Shown in pieces: positions 24,586 through 37,562 of a DNA stretch of 64,000 bases. The translations under genes were made by a program, and so were the position numbers. The stretch lies in the NCBI RefSeq assembly GCF_000002995.4, contig NW_025062479.1, forward strand, positions 7,493,721 to 7,557,720, read 5' to 3'. The DNA is from Brugia malayi. Lineage: Eukaryota; Nematoda; Chromadorea; Rhabditida; Onchocercidae. Under the pieces are notes generated by a model, which had not been told where the DNA came from, did no database searches, and saw only the letters and a program-made list of their open reading frames with translations. Position 1 is the first letter of the stretch. Every line of letters starts with the position of its first letter.

Positions 24586-27374
24586 AAGAATTGAAACTGT
24601 TTCAAATTGCATCTCATGTAAGCAATCATTTATGCAAACTCATCTTCCCGTTGTAACTGAACTTACCTGCTTGTATAGAATTTTTCAACTGTTAACAAAG
24701 GGCATGTGCATTGTTTAATATGTTAAAATTTACATCTTTGTTCTAAGCCAAATTTGCCTGCAATGTCGAAATACTGCAGAGGTTTTTTAACCTAATAATC
24801 ATTCTTATGAGCAACTGACAATAATAAAATCCAACTCTTATTACATAAGAGTAAAGATCATCTGATAGCTCTTTAGCACTTGTTGCAAATCAGTTTGCCT
24901 ACGATATATGGATTTAAATCCTTTATTTTATTCATTTTTTTCGTACCAGCAAGTTACAAATCTGCTGATCCTTTACGCTCATTTAATTTCATTCATTTAA
25001 ATCTTAGGTTTTCCCTCAGTTTATTTCTTCTTGTTCACCTCACATTCGCAGACTTTCAAATTCTACGAAGTTATCAGTATATTGTTGCTATAGATTAATA
25101 CTTGCGTATAGCGAATAAAGTCGTCAGAACAGACTCCTTCTCAACACATTTGTTTACACAAACTTCAAATCAAACGAACTAACAAGAATTTACAATTTCT
25201 CGACAACATTACCGTCTTCAAAATGTATACAAATTTATACATTAAATAGTTTGAGTGTGGTCGGTTTTTAATGAGAACCGACTGAACAGCAGAGAGTTGA
25301 GTGAGAATTATAAATGATTTACAAAATACTTGAAAGGATAGCAGCTGTAGAAGAGTTCAAAATATGGGTATATTTCTTGATTCGGACCAGTTATTCAAAA
25401 CATGGTATATTTCTTGACTCTTCAGATCAATTTGACTTCTCAAATGGATTTATGTTGGGAAGTCTTTGGTGGATGTTGAAAACTGTTGGATTTTCCAGCA
25501 GAAATCTGACCAGTTGCTAGACGACGACGACACACGTTCTTTGATCTTAAAGAATAAAAACATTTGGGTTGCTGGCATTGACACCCCCGAATAAAATTTA
25601 TACGGCGCAAGACACTTTTCGTTGTTTTTGGTTCCGCCATTGTTTATGCACCATGCATTGGGTACATTTCAATCACAGTTATCAGCAAAGTACTTATGTA
25701 TTTTACAATATTTTAAAATTTGGCGCCATCAAAGGCGAAAATGACTGGTGATTTCGAGCGTAATTGGTTAACTGGACACCACATTTCATGCTGTTACATC
25801 TCTTTACAACCACAATTTCGCTCCTGCAAACAGTTTTCAACACAGAGCCCTCCTCTCTTTTGTTTCCTACATCCTGTTTTAACCCGGGAATTACCACAAC
25901 TTTTTCCTCCCATTATTTGTGTGTGAATACAATCACTTCCCTGTCTGCCATATTGAATGAGCAACTCATATAAAAAGATAACAATTCCACTTTAAAACTC
26001 GAAATACAACTTCCTATCCTTATGTGAAGCTACCTACACCTTAGTTGGTGATATAATTGATGTGTTATTCTCACAGGTTTTAAACCAAATACCAGTGCAG
26101 TTCACTCAAAACAAGCATGATTCATGTAGGAACCATATTATGCATCGAAAAACGTGCTTTCTCCAAACTAATTCAGCCGTGTAGTGTTTGAATTCTGTGA
26201 CTTAACAGATATTAGCCTTTCTCAGATATTTATTATTTAGAGTAAATCGCATACATATAACTACAGAAAGCAACTAAATTATAACCTTAACATAAACAGA
26301 AACAAAAAACTCTGTTATTCAAAAAAAAAAAAAAAGAACTTCACGTCGTCCAAATAAATCATTTTTAGGTGCTACTGGATTTTTTATGTATGACCATCGA
26401 CCTTTTTGAAATACTCCTTGGACTCCTTGATGCCGGGCTTAATTGTTGGCTTATCATCGGACCAGTTTGCCGGACATACTTCACCATGTTTCTCCACAAA
26501 CTGAAAGGCTTTTAGCGTACGAAATGCTTCATCCACACTACGACCAACCGAAAGATCATTCACGAGAGAATGACGGATTTCACCACTTGGATCGATTAAG
26601 AACAAACCTCTGAAAAGAACTAGAAGAATTAATAACTAAAAGAGATACATCCTCAGTTTTGTTTAAGAGACAACACATTTGAATTTGTAAAAAAAAAAAA
26701 CTCTAAAATGTCCTAGACAAAGTGTCAAGATATGGCATCTTACCTATATGAGATACCTGTTTCATGATCAAGGACACCGAATGCATTCGCTATATCTTTA
26801 TTAAAGTCTGCAAGCACTGGAATCTGCAAGGAAACTTTCCAGCCTATTTAAGAGTATTGAAATTAAAACCGGAATATTACTTAAACTTGTAAAAATTTAT
26901 AAATACCGGGAACCTTCATGTCACCGAGACCACCTTCACTACGTGGGGTTTGAATCCATGCTAGATGTGAGAAATGTGAATCGCACGAACATGCAATCAG
27001 TTCTGTGTTTAATTTCTGAAACTCCGCACATCGATCGCTAAAGGCAGTAATTTCGGTTGGACAAACGAAGGTACTGAAACTAACATCAATTTCAAGACCA
27101 AGGTGAAAAATTAATAAATTAACAAACAAATCATTATCAATATACAATAAATCATTGTACCAATGCAACTGTACCAGTGCACTGGCTATAATAGCAATCT
27201 TCACGAAATCCAGGAAGTCGCCAAGGAAAACTGAGAAATTTTGGAGGATAGACAGAAGGTTAACTAACAAGTCAAGAGGATAAAAAAACAGGATAAGCCA
27301 TTTTCCTTTGTAATCTTTCATGCTAATTGTTTTAAAATCTCCATTTACAACTGCTGTGCCCTGAAATATGATAC
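24586..27374. repeat. Direct duplication, copy 1 (2,789 bp)
   Basis: This block matches 46811-49600 in the same orientation, 22.2 kb away. By eye the only difference I found is a C run of five here (25584-25588) against six there (47809-47814). It carries an LTR-like sequence, about 1.2 kb of anonymous DNA and the last four exons of a peroxiredoxin gene. The right edge falls inside the peroxiredoxin intron, 14 bp before an exon. Either a very recent segmental duplication or an assembly duplication explains it. Confidence 0.95.
24640..25150 (+). mobile_element. Solo LTR-like sequence of a BEL/Pao element
   Basis: This segment is related to 43965-44400 (+) and, in reverse complement, to 42080-42375. 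Shared landmarks are GCATTGTTTAATATGTTAAA, then AATGTCGAAATA, AGAGTAAAGATCATCTGATA and a GCAAATCAGTTTGCC-type block. An AATAAA lies near the end. No retrotransposon coding sequence adjoins it here. The exact LTR ends could not be fixed because target-site duplications were not evident. Confidence 0.6.
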
Positions 27375-27405
27375 CTAATAAGTTTTTAAATGTTATCCGT
27401 AACAT
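26384..27405 (-). pseudogene. Peroxiredoxin, 5'-truncated duplicate copy
   Basis: Four exons (26384-26609, 26744-26823, 26914-27073, 27269-27360) are the same as those of the intact gene at 48610-49932. The peroxidatic FVCPTE, GGLG, resolving GEVCPANW and C-terminal YF elements are all kept. The two 5' exons for the mitochondrial presequence and the N-terminal KAPDFS strand are outside the duplicated block. The new flank, however, supplies an ATG at 27405 whose frame runs through the old intron end into the first retained exon, adding [15 protein letters not shown]. If transcribed without that splice, a 200-residue protein would result. No promoter evidence exists, so I list it as a pseudogene with a chance of being a young chimeric gene. 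Confidence 0.75.
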
Positions 27406-29764
27406 ATAATATTACTAACGAACCACTCAGTTTTAACAGCATATTGTTATTTGCAGAAAACGCATATATTTTATAAATCATGGTCTCACAAAGGTTCCAT
27501 CATGTTGCGAAATAGCAAACGATTATTTCAAAATCCCGTATTAGTTTACTTCCTTTTTAATGCTTCTCCATAGAAAAATGCTTTCAAGAACAGCTCGAGA
27601 ATACATGTAGATTACATCGCATGAAAATATACCAACGAGATGAGTCTTATTAACCAATGAACGATTTCAGTTCCACCAAAGGATGAATTCATCAACACAA
27701 GGCTACCTCCCGGTCAGTAGACCATACTAGAACTAATACGATTCAAAACTGCATTTGAAACAAATACCGCCATGATCTTTTGTTATTGTCTGAAATCAAG
27801 TGAAAAGTGAGATTTACTTTCAGGTCATCATTTTATACAACTATTCGATTATGTTTGGACAGTTGATCTGTTTATTTGTGCAAAAATAATCATCGTTAAT
27901 TCTTGGAAGGAAATGTTTTCTACCAATCTTTGATTGTTTATGAAATATTTATAAAAGATTACTTTTAATATATGTATTTTCAGTATGTTAAAGTATTACT
28001 AGTTTAGATTTTGTCACTAGTCAGGGGGATTTTGTTTTAATTCGAGATTTCTCTTTTTTTATAATGATGTGATGATCAATCATTGATTCACTTCATCAAA
28101 ATCGTTACTTTCATGTTCTAAAAGAACTAGTCGCTGATTCATAAATGGTTGTTGAAAATTTACTGAATATTTGTCGCACTGTTTGCATATATTATTGACG
28201 ACCTTTTTGACAGTAAAACTGTTGAAACAAACACATTCCACACATTTTTACACGTATTTTTTCGCGGTTTCTTATATAACGCGTATTTGAAATTCTTATA
28301 ACTTAACAGCTAACTTAGACTCGAATATATGAATATCCAAAGTCATCCACATTAAAACTAGATCATCACGCACATTCTTACCCACTTTATCATCCCAATT
28401 TGCAATAAGAACGAAAGAAAAAAAAGTGGGTTTATTACTGACTAGCATCCCTAATTTGTCTTTTTAAAACTTTTGATTACAAATAAGAAATAAACACCTA
28501 ATAAACGTTTCTGTTATAAATTTTACTGCCGCCTTTCATTTCATTTACGTGAAGTTAATGAAAAAATGACTGACTGAATATAAAGTATTACACAAGGAAC
28601 ATAAATAAATTTAGAGATGAGTTAATCTCAAACTTTAATATTAATATTTTCGATATCAAAGACCACATTATTTGGAAACTTCGTATATATCTGTAATCTT
28701 CACAACTAAAAAAATAAGAAACATTTCATCCAATTTAATCTCATCCGAGACTAGTCTAATGCAGCTTTATAAAATGAAACGACATGATACTGCGGCAATG
28801 ATCAAATTCTGACGCGTAGTGTCACAAAGCTACACAATACATTTCCAGCATTTAAGCAATGGATGCATATTACATTCAATAACCACACAAATTGTTAAAG
28901 GAGGGTATTTTCAGATCTTTTATTTCATTTCAAATATCAGTTAAAAAATTGGAATCAATCAGCCAAAAAGTTTTTGATTGATTGAGTTTTCTAGGCAGTA
29001 AATTCAAAAATTCTGTCTTGTTTCCATATTATTGCTACGACACCATATCATTTAAATGCAAATGCCGAATTAATAAGAAATAATTCAAATATGTGATGGT
29101 TGTAACTTAGCAGATGCCAAGGGCAAGAACATTAATATCAAAGGTAAGAACGGATTAAAATTGGCTCCGTAACATGCTGATATAGTGCATATTAGGTTTA
29201 CGGAAACAAATTTGTACCCTTATAAAGGAACTGATGCGAAGATACGAGAATAACCGAAATACTTTCAAACCGGAGCTTTCCTTTCAGGTTTTACCAGAAT
29301 GATATTAACGCATGACATCTAAAGCGATTAAATTTACGATAGACAAAGCTAAATTTACGATGAGATAAATTTTTTCTGATGACTCTGATGAAAGGTAAGG
29401 GATACCCACATCACTTTAACAAAGCATCAAGGTTAGCGGACTATTATTACGCCTTCCCTTCGCAGACTTTGATGCTGATGCAGGACGACCCGGATACTAT
29501 CTTCTTGTTGGGTCCGGGATCGATTTTCGAAAACCTGTGTTGGTGCGAAATATGTAGAATGATGAGGGTGAGGATGTTTTATAAGGAGATGGGGTAGGTA
29601 TTTAAATTCGTAAATTAAGTGGCCGGAGGAATTATAATTCTCGAGTTGCTCAAACGACGCGTTCAACTTTTTCCAAGGTTGCACTTCTGTGTTTCAGCTT
29701 CGAGACAGAAATATTTGTTGAATTTCAGGCGACTACCAATACATAATTCGTGTGGAGCCTCAGC
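27375..29764. other. Intergenic region upstream of the BTB-PHR gene
   Basis: No coding exon was recognised. Just before the next gene, TTTCAG at 29723-29728 lies 36 bases upstream of its ATG and may be a trans-splice or 5'-UTR acceptor. The GC-richer stretch 29380-29700 carries short open frames on both strands with no recognisable protein and may be promoter-proximal. Confidence 0.45.
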
Positions 29765-32700
29765 ATGTCATCTTCAGAGTTTAACTCAAGTGGGACTAAA
29801 CGGAAAATTGGTCGGACTGCGACACCCACAAACAAAGGAACATCCCTTCAAGATTCTCGAAATAAAACAACTTCTTGTGCTTCTACTTCATGTCATCAGC
29901 CTTTGAACCATTCTTGCGATCTTCATACCGGTAGCATCCATTTTTGTTTCCGTTTAACCTCATTAGTTATTAATGTGTAAGTTATAAAGTCTACATGTTG
30001 GTTAAGGTGTTGCTTTCTACGTAAATATTGCAGAAGCATAGGTACAGTTTTGAATTAACAGTTGAAAAAAGTTGAATTTTTTAAAATGTAATGGCTTATT
30101 GCTTATATTTATTATCGGATCAGCAGCCAGCATAAGATGTCATTGCAGTACACGGCGTTATAACTTTTATGCCGCTGTACAAATTTAACGTCTCAGAAGT
30201 TTTATTGGCAGGAATAAGGATGCATCTTATCTAAATATTTCATTGAGAAGACTCGTGTCAGTTAAATGTGTTCCTGTCCATTTTGGTAATAACTGTTTTA
30301 CGAATAGCACTGTACTAACAGGCAGTACACACCAACAGAATGATGCAACTACTGCAGCTAATTCTCGTGCTGTCTCAAACCTATCGGCTGCTCCAAGCGC
30401 TCCTCTTCTACTGGGAAATATGAACCAAAACAACGTACATTTTGTAGAAGTAAGCTCAGAATAATAAATATTGAAGTTGACTTTGTATGTTGAAAAATGT
30501 TGTCTGATAAGATATAATTACAGTTTCGGAGGGTCCAAGTTTCGTCCCCGATGTGCTGTGTTGTATTTTTCAAAACACTGAATTTTTTTTTTTTTTGGCA
30601 CTTGCAGTGGAGGTTGAGCTGTAAGTCCAATATAAGGTATAAGTTCATGTAAGCATCAGAAGTAATAATGTACAAGTCACAGTTCTACTACTTAATATTC
30701 CTAAAAATTAGGACTTGTTGGAATCGTCTGTCGAAGGTGCATCATTAGAAATTGAAAATGGTTATCCGCTTGTTGCTGATCTGCAACAGCTTTCTTTGCT
30801 GAATCATATCCGCATGTCACTTGATGATATGAAGCAGCAGGTTTTTCATTCGGTACTTCAAATTTGAGTTTTGTTTCAGTAAATTACTCGTTTTCTGTTT
30901 GGATTTTTTGCTTCGTTTTAATATATTGAAGCAGGTATCATCATATTTAACACATAGGAGACAATGGACAACATTGTGGATGAGCAACTGCTGCATGGTT
31001 CAAACACCAGCGGTGCCAAAATTTTCAAAAAAGCAGTTGGTAACGTTGCAACAGGAGCGAAAGAAGTTATCGGGTTATTTGATAGGTTTCATTATATGCT
31101 GTTAATGTCGTGTGTAAAAAGCTACGTTTTCACTGCATAAGCTCAATGAAATTTAGAAATTCAGTCATACAATGTCCACTTTTTTTTCATTCTTGAAACA
31201 TGTCTTTTTATAAAGAGCGATTCCAGACCATTGCTTGATGTAACATCTATTGTTCACAATGTATCGTCTGTTCGTGCTTCAATGACTAGACGTCTGGTTG
31301 ATGTTCAAGATGGTTAGTATTTTAAATATTAATATACAGGTTCTGTTAACTGCTCATCTTCGTTGTGTATGACTATTTCTTCTAAATAAGGTGAAGTGGA
31401 GTCTGACATAAATTTGAAACTAATGGGATGTGAACAATGACCGATTAGTTACTGAATTTATTAAATATTTCAATATTTAAAGTAATTCTAAGTCTGTGCA
31501 TTTATACGTTGTATCACTCGAAATTTTTTTACTCTTAAAAAAGTCATAATATTACTGGACGAGTCAAATGTAGGTTCATGCCAATATCCACTTCACAATG
31601 CCGTCGCTGTGGGACGTGCCATAAACGACGCTTCAAGAATCGAAGACTCTGTGACAAGTAAATGTTCACTGATGTCAGATTTTGCCTCAGTTTCCTTTTT
31701 TTCTGGAGTTAGAATAAAAGGTCTCTATACGAATGCACGGTGTAAAACCAAGAAAGAACATTGTATAATAACTAAATTCATGAGTTCTTTGGTCCATAAA
31801 AACTAGGCAATTATTTTGATCGAAGTGGTGCTGGCGAAGTACCATATATGGGCTGGCAAGCGTCGAAAAGCACGTTGAAGGAGCGTTTTGCATTTTTATA
31901 TTGCAACGAAATTCTTGCTGATATTTGGTTTGTTGTTGGCCACGGCGAACTTATGCAGGCATGTTCTGGTTATACTGTATCATAAGCTTTTTGAGAGGTT
32001 GTTTTGTCGTGTAGATGTGCCTAGAGCTTTGCACATTTGTGTATAGTTGTCGCTGTTTTTCAGAGAATTCCTGCACATAAGTTCATATTGATTACTGGTT
32101 CAGCTGTTTTTGATGCAATGTTTAACGGTGGTCTGGCAAACAGTGCAATTGGTAGATCTTGGATAAAATTCGTTAACAAATTTGCATTCATGATCTCATA
32201 TTAAATAATCTGAAATCAATATATGCTTTACTGTTGGCACCGCTGACCGATTGTTTGCAGCAGCAGAAACGAATAGTGTGGAAGGTAGCCAAGACATCGA
32301 CTTGCCTGATGTCGAACCTGGGGCTTTCTTGGCTTTACTCAAATTTCTTTACACGGACGATGTTTCTTTTGGACCGGAAATTGTAATGACAACTCTCTAT
32401 ACAGGCATGCATTCCTTGGGAATTCGTTCAATGTTTTTGGTGTTCTTTATAACCAACACTGGCAAGAAGAATGATACGTTAATGAACTACGTTATGGCAC
32501 ATTATTGTTCTAAGAGTGAACAGTTTTAATTTATGAAACTTTTATTTCATATTTTTTTTTAGCGAAGAAGTATGCAGTGCCAGCCATGGAGCTCGCTTGT
32601 GTTGATTTTTTGAAACGAAATCTTGGTGCTGATAACGCTTTTATGTTACTAACTCAAGCACGCTTGTTCGATGAGCCGCAGTTAGCTAGCCTCTGTTTAG

Positions 32701-34419
32701 ATATAATTGACAGAAATACGACTGAAGCTTTGAATGCAGAAGGTAAATTATTTATTCTTTTCTGTTGGCGACTATTACGTTTTCCCTTTTCACTATAGAC
32801 TTATATTGAATGCAAACTTCAGGTTTTACTGAAATTGATTTGGATACACTCTGTGTAGTTTTGAAGAGAAACACTTTGCGAGTTCGTGAAGCGCCGTTGT
32901 TCCTCGCAGTACTTCGATGGACTGTGGAAGAGTGTCGCCGTCGGACCTTGACCATCAACGCAGAGAATCAACGAACAGTACTTGGCAGAGCTTTACATAT
33001 GATACGTTTTCCGCTGATGACAATTGACGAGTTTGCACAGCATGCTGGTAAATATATTCATTTTGAAACTTTGATTTGGCGTTAAGAGCTTTTCTGCCTA
33101 AAGTTTAAGAAAATTTTGCAGCTCAAACAGGTATACTAACTGATCGTGAATTGGTCAGCCTTTTTCTGTATTTTACTGTGAATCCTAAGCCACAGATTGA
33201 ATTTCTGGATGTTCCACGTTGTTGCGTGTTTGGTAAGGAAGTAGTAATTAGTCGCTTCCAACGCGTTGAAGGACGCTGGGGATACAGCGGTACACCAGAT
33301 CGTATCAAGTAGGTTATGATTTTGTTTAATTTATATTTCAGATGTATCTAAGTTGTGAGTCTTTCGTTAGTCGTGATAGCTTTCACTGTTACGATTTTTT
33401 ATGTAGTTTTTTCTATCTTTCCATTCTAATTTGTGAAAACTCGAAACACTTATTCTTCAAGATATTTAAAATTTCTTTGTCACTCATCTTTACTTCTTGT
33501 AAAAGAGCTTTGGCTGTAAAAAAAATTCTGGAGTCGATATGATTGAGGTTTAAAACCAGTCTTCCGTAGCACTTTTTTGTTTCTTAGCAGCTTTTTGTTT
33601 TGTATTTTATTAAAGAAATTAGGAGTAGTTAGGTTTTCATATAAAAGCTGAGGAAATGAGAAAATTACATCTTATTTTAAAATTTATTAAACCAACTTTG
33701 CAATTAAATAAAAAATGTTTGCATATAAAAATATTTGTCACAATTCTAGGTTTACTGTTGATAGAAGGATCTATGTCATTGGCTTTGGTTTACATGGCTC
33801 AATTCACGGTCCTTATGAATACCAAGTGACCATTCAGGTAAGTTTTTTTTTTTTTTTTTACTTTTCAATAATCAGTGCTATTTAGATTCATATATTCCCG
33901 GTGATCTGAGGCGTAAATTTACTGTTTCACTCTATTTAAGATTCTTCATTGTGGTACGGGGAAAATTTTGGCAAGCAATGATACGTCATTTTCCTGTGAT
34001 GGGTCTTGTGGAACATTTCGAGTGCTGTTCAAAGAACCTGTAGAAATCAGCCCCTGTATTACTTATATTGCTTCTGCACGTTTAAAAGTAAGGTGTTTAT
34101 CGGAATTTCTTTCCCAAAATATCCTACGTTTTTTTCTGGATGATTTACTTTATTTACTTTCAAAAATTTAAAAATAAAATAGTAAAAGCCAAAAAAAATG
34201 GCTTCTATTACTTTCAAAAAATTAGAAATAATCGTATATAAAAATTTTCAGGGTCCTGATTCTCATTATGGCACCAAAGGTTTGCGACGTATTGTTCACC
34301 AGTCCCCTTCAACTGGAGTCATAACTTTTCAGTTTACTTACGCCGCTGGTAATAATAATGGCACATCTGTCGAAGATGGCCAAATCCCGGAAATTATATT
34401 CTGCACGAAAATCATTTAA
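29765..34419 (+). CDS. BTB-BACK-PHR protein, BTBD1/BTBD2 family
   Basis: Fifteen exons join without a phase break to about 702 residues: 29765-29930, 30322-30449, 30712-30840, 30958-31085, 31218-31312, 31574-31657, 31807-31958, 32064-32151, 32261-32404, 32563-32742, 32823-33047, 33122-33308, 33750-33837, 33941-34087, 34252-34419. After a Ser/Thr-rich N-terminus comes the BTB domain ([20 protein letters not shown], then LPDVEPGAF), a BACK region ([20 protein letters not shown]) and a C-terminal PHR beta-sandwich ([23 protein letters not shown], ending [20 protein letters not shown]). In this family the BTB domain binds Cullin-3 and the protein acts as a ubiquitin-ligase adaptor; human BTBD1/2 also bind topoisomerase I. 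The N-terminal 270 residues are longer and more divergent than in mammals. Two introns start with GC instead of GT. The 5' end is chosen as the first ATG after an acceptor. Confidence 0.95.
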
Positions 34420-36599
34420 TTTTATCAGAAATAATTGATCTTCTCTTTTTAATGCATATTTGAATCTAGATTCGGTTTTAGATTTTTTAACCTAGACTTC
34501 TAACATTTTTTTTTTTGTCTTCGTATTCCACATGCATAATTGATTTTGTTATTATTTCAACCTTCGTAAATTCTTCACTCATTTCGATTATCATTGCTTT
34601 GTTTCTATTTTGTATTTTGCTGACCTTTCACCAATAAAAACTGTATGAATAAATAATGTGAAATTTCCACCACATTTTCAAATGAATCCTTATTACTAAA
34701 AAGTTTAGTCTACCGTTTTGGACTGCTGAAAATTTGGAATAGAAATTAGTCCTTATAATTCATCAGCATCTTTTTGAAGAGCTACTGCTAGTACTTAAGT
34801 ATGTTGCAAGTTGGTTTTTCTCGGATTGCGTGTTTTCGATCTGACATCGAAGTTGCAGTTTTGCATGTGTAATTTATAGTTTCAGAAACAATGTTATCTG
34901 TAGGCAAAGTTGTATCATGTAATTAGTGTAGTGTTATTAGAAAGCTTATTATCTTAGTGTTTAGGACTGGTTATCTATACAGTGTTAGAAGTATTGTATT
35001 ATGTAGGATTTGTTATTTTGAAGAATTGAGAGGCCCCGTTTAACAATCATGAGACTGAAATCATGAGCGTTGGGACCTTTGAAGTCGATTTTGATCTAAT
35101 GGTCATTAGGTACGATATAATTCTAAACATAATTAATGTCACTGCTTTTGTAAATGAGTGTAAGCAAGTACGAATTAAAAATTGTAAAATTTCAGAACAT
35201 TGATGAAACTGTATTGAGAAGCTAGGCTGTCTTTCTGTTGGAGTATATTTCTACGGCATGAATCCCAACTTCCCTGTATAAGCATTTCTTAGTTGCTTCC
35301 TTTTCGTTCCATAAAACAATACTAGTATTCGTTATACATTTCCCACTTTGTTAAGACAATGGCCGTACTGTCGTGATCTGACACTAATCCATTTCTATTG
35401 TAGATAAGCATTTCTCCTTTGTAAAAACAAAATTTGTTATAGATTGAGATTTAGTTCTTAACTATTCATGTAAGTACTATATATCGTTGTTCGTTATCCA
35501 TTCATTAAGAGTGACTTGTTTCAAAAAAATTCCATTTATTTCCATTTGATTATCTAAATCTCTGCAGAAACGCGAAGATGTGGTGGAAGTAGTTGTCTTG
35601 CCAGAAATAATGGATAATAATAATCTTAAGAAGGTTTTAGTACACACTGTCCGGGTAATGTTGTTGAATCTCATTGCAGGTATCCGCATGTCGGTTCGAA
35701 TGTATACAACAACCTTGGTGGACTTGAGATATTGTTCTGTGATCGCCTCGCAATTTCATTTTTTCTTTTTTTTTTCATTAATTCCTTCGTATTGTGCGTG
35801 ACTACTCAACACCCATTTCGCTAATTTAAATTTAAAATCTTCCGGTGTTAGTCTCTATCGTGGAAGGTTTTGATTTGTTTAATTAATAATATTGGGAGAG
35901 GTGTTTGATCGCAGGGAGATTGTCTTGGATGTAAATGTAAATGCGTGAGGTAACAGAAATATAATCCAAGTTCTTTATTAGCAGAAGTAATGGGACAAAA
36001 CGTTGATAGAGAACAATTGAAATTGGAATCGTCGGTCCTTGCGATAATTACACATATACTAAATGTTTTAACAAGGGTGATCCTTATATAGCAGTTATCT
36101 TACATTATATGTGTTAAAATGTGGGAATGTTTATAATTAGCCATTTTTGTACAAAGAATGATAGTAAGTAACTTTAACAATAGGTTTAAAAATGGATATC
36201 ACGAAAGAGAGTACAATGGTTTGTCTAGGCATTATGATAAATGGCTGCTATGAGTTGTAATAGACATTACATGATAGATGCTCATAGTATATGAATTGGT
36301 ATAAGATCAAAAGTCAATTAAACCATTACGATGAATTGTAAAAGACATCAATTGATTGCTATATTAAGCATTGTTAACATTTATTTAGTGCTTCGCGATG
36401 TTAAAATCCGCGACAGTCTCTTCCCTTCAACTTCAACTCGTTGTAACCGTGCTATCTTCTCTATTGTCATTTGCTTAATAAATTTGAAAGGTCGAATAGT
36501 GGTTTTAATAATTTGGACCATTCGCTAAATCGACTTGCATCTATAAACAAAAACCATACTTCCTGGATTGTTTGAATGAATACCTTTGCAGTGATCCGT
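34420..36599. other. 3' flank of the BTB-PHR gene
   Basis: An AATAAA occurs at about 34634, a likely polyadenylation signal. A short open stretch at 35569-35655 (+) after CTGCAG reads like an exon (KREDVVEVVVLPEIM), but the only following intron would be 25 bases long, so I do not accept it as a gene. The remainder is AT-rich with no recognised coding sequence. Confidence 0.4.
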
Positions 36600-37150
36600 C
36601 CTTCCCTTTCCATTTTTTCTTCATGTTCTTCTGTATTTTGATATCCACACCAGGGCTATTCGCTTTTGGGTTGCTTTAACCACAGTGACCCTTCTCATCA
36701 TAATTCATATTGTCTGAATTTTGCGGGAGGAATCCTTTGATTGCAATATCAACCGGGTCATAATTACATGGGATGTATCGGAATGAAAAGTGTAAATAGC
36801 AACTCCGATCGATTTTGTATCTAGTGCAATGCGCACTTTAAATTCTACCACAGCACAACTGATAATTTTTGCAATTTCAATTATTGTATAACAATTGGCA
36901 ACTCCTACCCAGTAAGCATTGCAAGTAATTCTAGTCGTGGTATATTCATGCCTTTGATTGGAGCGAGTCTTGATTTAGCGAAAAGTAACACTCTTCCTCT
37001 CTCATTGTTGCGCTCGTTCGAAATCTATTACTGCTGACATACAACACTTGAAGCATCGGTGAATATATGAAGTTGTCGTCGCTGTGAGATATCCGTTGCT
37101 AGCTTCGGTATTTCGTTAACGCCCATTCGCCACTCCTTTATGAGAGATGT
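36600..37150 (-). mobile_element. BEL/Pao pol fragment (RNase H region)
   Basis: On the - strand, broken frames read LHIFTDASSV, then LLFAKSRLAPIKG and IPRLELLAML, and further on RYIPCNYDPVDIA. These are the RNase H and connecting motifs of BEL/Pao elements. A second, different copy of the same region lies at 39100-39560, so this is a separate, older insertion. Frames are interrupted; it cannot encode an active enzyme. Confidence 0.75.
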
Positions 37151-37189
37151 CCATGTTTTTTTTATCATTATCAGGGTTTTGATTCTAAG

Positions 37190-37498
37190 TACATATATAG
37201 TTGAACTGAGAATAGTGATGATAAATTCTTTGTCAGGCTTGAAGAATGGTTATAGTCATAATATAAACGAGGAAAGAGGGACGTAATTTAAGGTTCAGAT
37301 ATCAAGTAGGAAAGAATGTATGAAGGATTTACGATAGAAACATTAGAAACAAGGGATTTAAGCTATAAACATTATTGGAAACAATGTATAAAGAATGCAC
37401 AGTATAAACATCATTTGGGAAGGGTTCAAAAATTCGAACATATTTTTATCCTTATTTCATTTATATTTTTATTTTTAATATTTTAGGATTTCGCGACA
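37190..37498 (-). mobile_element. LTR-like end beginning TGTCGCGAAA
   Basis: Read on the - strand from 37498, the sequence begins TGTCGCGAAATCC and continues TAAAATATTAAAAATA. It is clearly related to the - strand sequence starting at 44632 for about 90 bases (shared AAATAAGG, AAATATGT and GAACCCTTC blocks). It directly follows the end of the integrase frame, the expected place for a 3' LTR. The far boundary is uncertain. Confidence 0.55.
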
Positions 37499-37562
37499 CT
37501 TCTGACGGGGAAGTCAATTAGGAAATTTTGGATAGGAGGAACTGAATCATTATTCGTCTTTT

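Noticed and set aside
35569..35655. Exon-like KREDVVEVVVLPEIM segment downstream of the BTB-PHR gene
   Set aside because: The next acceptor would leave an intron of about 25 bases, too short to splice, and no family was recognised.
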